Shown here one piece after another: positions 33,929-36,009 of a stretch of 36,009 nucleotides of DNA. This DNA comes from JBCBKZ01 sp039026975 (GTDB taxonomy: Bacteria; Bacteroidota; Bacteroidia; J057), in assembly GCA_039026975.1 (NCBI GenBank), contig JBCCLI010000012.1:1-36009 (forward strand). Reading direction: 5' to 3'. A model generated the notes under the pieces. It did no database searches. It was not told the origin of the DNA and saw nothing but the letters and a program-made list of their open reading frames with translations. Position 1 is the stretch's first letter. The number at the start of each line of letters is the position of its first letter. The translations under genes and the position numbers were made by a program.

Positions 33929-34540
33929 ATGTTCAGAGTATTGACGTCCCTACTGCTGATTACCTTGTGTCCATTCTTTCACCTAGAGGCCCAGTCCAGC
34001 TACCTAAAGGATATACTTACCCTCAGAACCCAAAAGGATCTTTTATATACTGACAGCCTTAAATCTCCTATCCCCAAGGAATACCTACCAGAATTTATAG
34101 GGCTTGATTACTTCGATGTAAATGAAGATTTTATGGTAACGGCTACCTTAAGGAGAACTAAAAAACCTACAGCCGCAAAATTCAAAACCTCTAATCCTGA
34201 TGTTACCAGACAGTACCTGGTTTACGGAATAGTAGAATTTACCCTCCTGAATAAAGAATCAGAATTAACAATTTATTATACGCCACGAACAGCGGGACTA
34301 CGTAAAAGTAAGCGTAAGCTCTTTCTCCCTTTTCGGGATAAATCTAATGGGGTGAGTACCTACGGAGGAGGGAGGTATTTAGAGCTGGAGATACCAGAAG
34401 GAGATCAGCTTACCATAGATTTTAATAAGGCTTTTAATCCACTCTGCGCCTATGGAGGAACATTCGCTTGTGTGATTCCTCCTGCTGAAAATTTGATTAA
34501 AGTAGAAGTAGAGGCTGGAGAAAAAGATTTTATACATTAG
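33929..34540 (+). CDS. Exported DUF1684 protein
   Basis: This 203-residue protein opens with a signal peptide (MFRVLTSLLLITLCPFF, then HLEAQ) and matches DUF1684 throughout its mature part. The family signature is visible as LFLPFRDKSNGVSTYGGGRYLEL followed by DFNKAFNPLCAYGGTFACVIPPAEN. Its conserved cysteines (CAY and ACV) may pair in the periplasm or bind a metal. The family has no known function. The gene starts 51 bp after the DUF2256 gene and precedes the Crp/Fnr gene by 28 bp on the same strand. Confidence 0.85.
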   Translation: MFRVLTSLLLITLCPFFHLEAQSSYLKDILTLRTQKDLLYTDSLKSPIPKEYLPEFIGLDYFDVNEDFMVTATLRRTKKPTAAKFKTSNPDVTRQYLVYGIVEFTLLNKESELTIYYTPRTAGLRKSKRKLFLPFRDKSNGVSTYGGGRYLELEIPEGDQLTIDFNKAFNPLCAYGGTFACVIPPAENLIKVEVEAGEKDFIH

Positions 34541-34568
34541 ATATAGCTAATAGAAATAGAATTTAGGT

Positions 34569-35261
34569 ATGAATAGTACTAATGGCATTTGGTATCTGGA
34601 AGAAGTAGACTTATTTGAGTGCTTCTGTCCAGTAAATGGTGCCCAAGATAGATATGATAGACAATCCAAACGCGCCTTTAAAAAAGGAGAATTTATCTAC
34701 CTTAGTGATGATGATGCAGATAAGGTATTCTTCATTCATAAAGGAGCGGTGAAGATAGCTGGATATACCCAGGACGGAGATGAAATCATCAAAGCTATTT
34801 TACATCCGGGAGAAATTTTCGGGGAACTGGCTGTTTTTGGGGCAGAAAGCAGGAATGACTACGCCCAAACGGTGGAGGATACAGACATTTGTATTTTGAC
34901 CAGGGAGCAGGTAGTGAGCCTTATGCGAGATGTGAGTGGATTCCAGCAATTTCTAAATAAGCTGGTAGGTCAGCGCGTCATTATGACACAGAACAGAATG
35001 GCCTCTCTCTTGTATAAGGATGCCAAAGCTAGAATAGCAGAATATATCTTTGACCAGTCAAAAAAGAGATCCTCAGAAACTAAGGATGGTATTACCCTCA
35101 GAAACTATCTTACCCATCAAGAAATAGCTAATTATACGGGTACTTCCAGACAAACGGTTACTACTATCTTAAACCAGCTAAGAGAGCAGGGACTGATAGA
35201 CTTTGACAGAAAACGGATTACCATTAAGGATATGCCCGCGTTCAAACAACTGGTTATATAA
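34569..35261 (+). CDS. Crp/Fnr family transcriptional regulator
   Basis: This 230-residue regulator has an N-terminal cyclic-nucleotide-binding-like fold (about 28-145) with a GEIFGELAVF segment (81-90). Its C-terminal winged helix has the recognition region LTHQEIANYTGTSRQTVTTILNQL (181-204). The N-terminus has two cysteines (C18, C20), but not the four-Cys pattern of Fe-S Fnr, so oxygen sensing through a cluster is unlikely. The ligand is unknown. It is followed after 2 bp by an M48 protease gene, implying an operon and possibly translational coupling. No Crp-like binding site was identified in this window. Confidence 0.9.
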   Translation: MNSTNGIWYLEEVDLFECFCPVNGAQDRYDRQSKRAFKKGEFIYLSDDDADKVFFIHKGAVKIAGYTQDGDEIIKAILHPGEIFGELAVFGAESRNDYAQTVEDTDICILTREQVVSLMRDVSGFQQFLNKLVGQRVIMTQNRMASLLYKDAKARIAEYIFDQSKKRSSETKDGITLRNYLTHQEIANYTGTSRQTVTTILNQLREQGLIDFDRKRITIKDMPAFKQLVI

Positions 35262-35263
35262 TA

Positions 35264-36009
35264 ATGCATATGTCTCCAGAACTGATTTTACAGATTATAG
35301 TCATCATTTTTGTAGGGAATCACCTCCTGAGTGAAGTTCTTTCCTACCTTAACTTTAAAAGCCATAAACCTATCCTCCCAGACTTATTAGCTGACCACTA
35401 CCAGGAGGAAGAATATCAGAAGTCCCACGCATACCATGCGAGTACCTACTCTTTTGGGAGGCTCTCAAGCTGGATCAGTTTTGGGCTTACCCTAGCAGTA
35501 CTTTTACTAGGTGGATTTGGCTGGTTGGATGCTCAGTTACGTGCGTTCACTATCCATCCTGTAGGACTTCCCCTCTTATTTTTTGGCGTACTGTATATTC
35601 TCTCAGACCTGTTAGGCATTCCCTTTCAGTGGTATAGCACCTTTGTGATAGAAGAGAAGTTTGGCTTTAATAAGACTACCCCTAAAACCTTCTTGTTAGA
35701 CAAGCTTAAGGGATACCTGCTAGCGGTCATAGTAGGAGGCCTGTTGTTAGGTATTCTCATAGCTCTTATACAGTTTATGGGAGAAAATTTCTGGTGGTGG
35801 TTCTGGATCATCATTTCTGTCTTCATCATAGGGATAAACTTTGTCTATACCTCCTGGCTGGTTCCCTTATTTAATAAATTATCTCCCTTGGAGGGAGGGG
35901 ATCTTAGGGCGCAGATAGAAGCTTACAGCCAGAAAGTAGGCTTTCCTCTTACCCATATTATGGTGATGGATGGATCTAAAAGGTCTACCAAAGCCAATGC
36001 TTTTTTCTC
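35264..36009 (+). CDS. Ste24-type M48 CAAX-protease-like membrane peptidase (partial, runs off the window)
   Basis: The reading frame is open from ATG 35264 to the window end with no stop, so at least 248 residues are encoded and the 3' part is missing. It shows several membrane helices (for example near residues 10-25, 71-90, 100-115, 150-170 and 175-200). The M48A signature FVIEEKFGFNKTT is followed by LVPLFNKLSPLEGGDLRAQI and then IMVMDGSKRSTKANAFF. The zinc motif HExxH would lie beyond the edge. Such proteins cleave membrane or misfolded substrates. A second ATG at 35270 is possible. It starts 2 bp after the Crp/Fnr stop. Confidence 0.9.
   Translation, partial: MHMSPELILQIIVIIFVGNHLLSEVLSYLNFKSHKPILPDLLADHYQEEEYQKSHAYHASTYSFGRLSSWISFGLTLAVLLLGGFGWLDAQLRAFTIHPVGLPLLFFGVLYILSDLLGIPFQWYSTFVIEEKFGFNKTTPKTFLLDKLKGYLLAVIVGGLLLGILIALIQFMGENFWWWFWIIISVFIIGINFVYTSWLVPLFNKLSPLEGGDLRAQIEAYSQKVGFPLTHIMVMDGSKRSTKANAFF

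Overview
The window looks like chromosomal DNA from a member of the Bacteroidota, most likely the Cytophagales or a close lineage. The evidence is a protease with a type IX secretion (T9SS) C-terminal sorting domain, an Ig-like/SbsA-type lipoprotein, a GSCFA protein, a carboxypeptidase-regulatory-like secreted protein, the gene order fabH ... efp-accB-accC, an SLBB-rich exopolysaccharide exporter, near absence of Shine-Dalgarno motifs, and one good match to the Bacteroidota promoter (TTG, 19 bp, TAnnTTTG). No rRNA, tRNA, insertion sequence, phage gene or CRISPR array was seen. Most of the region is ordinary housekeeping and envelope biology. The species cannot be named from the sequence.

Layout. 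Positions 1-394 are largely non-coding, perhaps with the 3' end of an upstream gene. Positions 395-4008 hold a small membrane protein, an Ig-like lipoprotein and an MFS transporter, all co-directional. Positions 4115-5803 encode a PAS histidine kinase and a single-domain response regulator. Next come a T9SS-exported M43 metalloprotease (5934-8006), a second membrane PAS kinase (8090-9868), a von Willebrand factor A (VWA) protein with a terminator (9964-11115), and an acidic unknown protein that ends tail to tail with a Nudix hydrolase. The Nudix gene shares an operon with a carboxypeptidase-regulatory-like protein (11614-12708, minus). Positions 12809-15222 hold GSCFA and RmuC.

Positions 15390-21220 form the fatty-acid/translation cluster: FabH, a lipoprotein unusual in this position, EF-P, AccB, AccC and CinA. 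FabH starts fatty-acid synthesis using malonyl units that ultimately come from acetyl-CoA carboxylase, of which AccB and AccC are subunits. EF-P relieves polyproline stalling and here carries Arg at the modification position. Positions 21434-23694 encode a dihydrolipoamide acyltransferase (E2) and an Asp/Glu racemase-family protein, closed by a bidirectional terminator.

Positions 23767-25438 (minus) encode a secreted propeller-like protein and a tiny membrane protein. Facing away from them is a secreted protein with seven propeller-like repeats fused to a caspase-fold peptidase (25585-27585). Positions 27699-32006 (minus) encode a Wzz-type chain-length protein and an eight-SLBB outer-membrane polysaccharide exporter. 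The right end (32193-36009) carries a divergent photolyase/cryptochrome with a DUF2256 zinc-ribbon-like partner, a DUF1684 protein, a Crp/Fnr regulator and the 5' part of a Ste24-type M48 protease cut by the window edge.

The most unusual items are the exported caspase-propeller protein and its propeller-protein neighbour, the Arg32 EF-P, the eight-SLBB exporter with three interleaved repeat inserts, and the non-canonical FAD pocket of the photolyase. No new defence or mobile system is evident.
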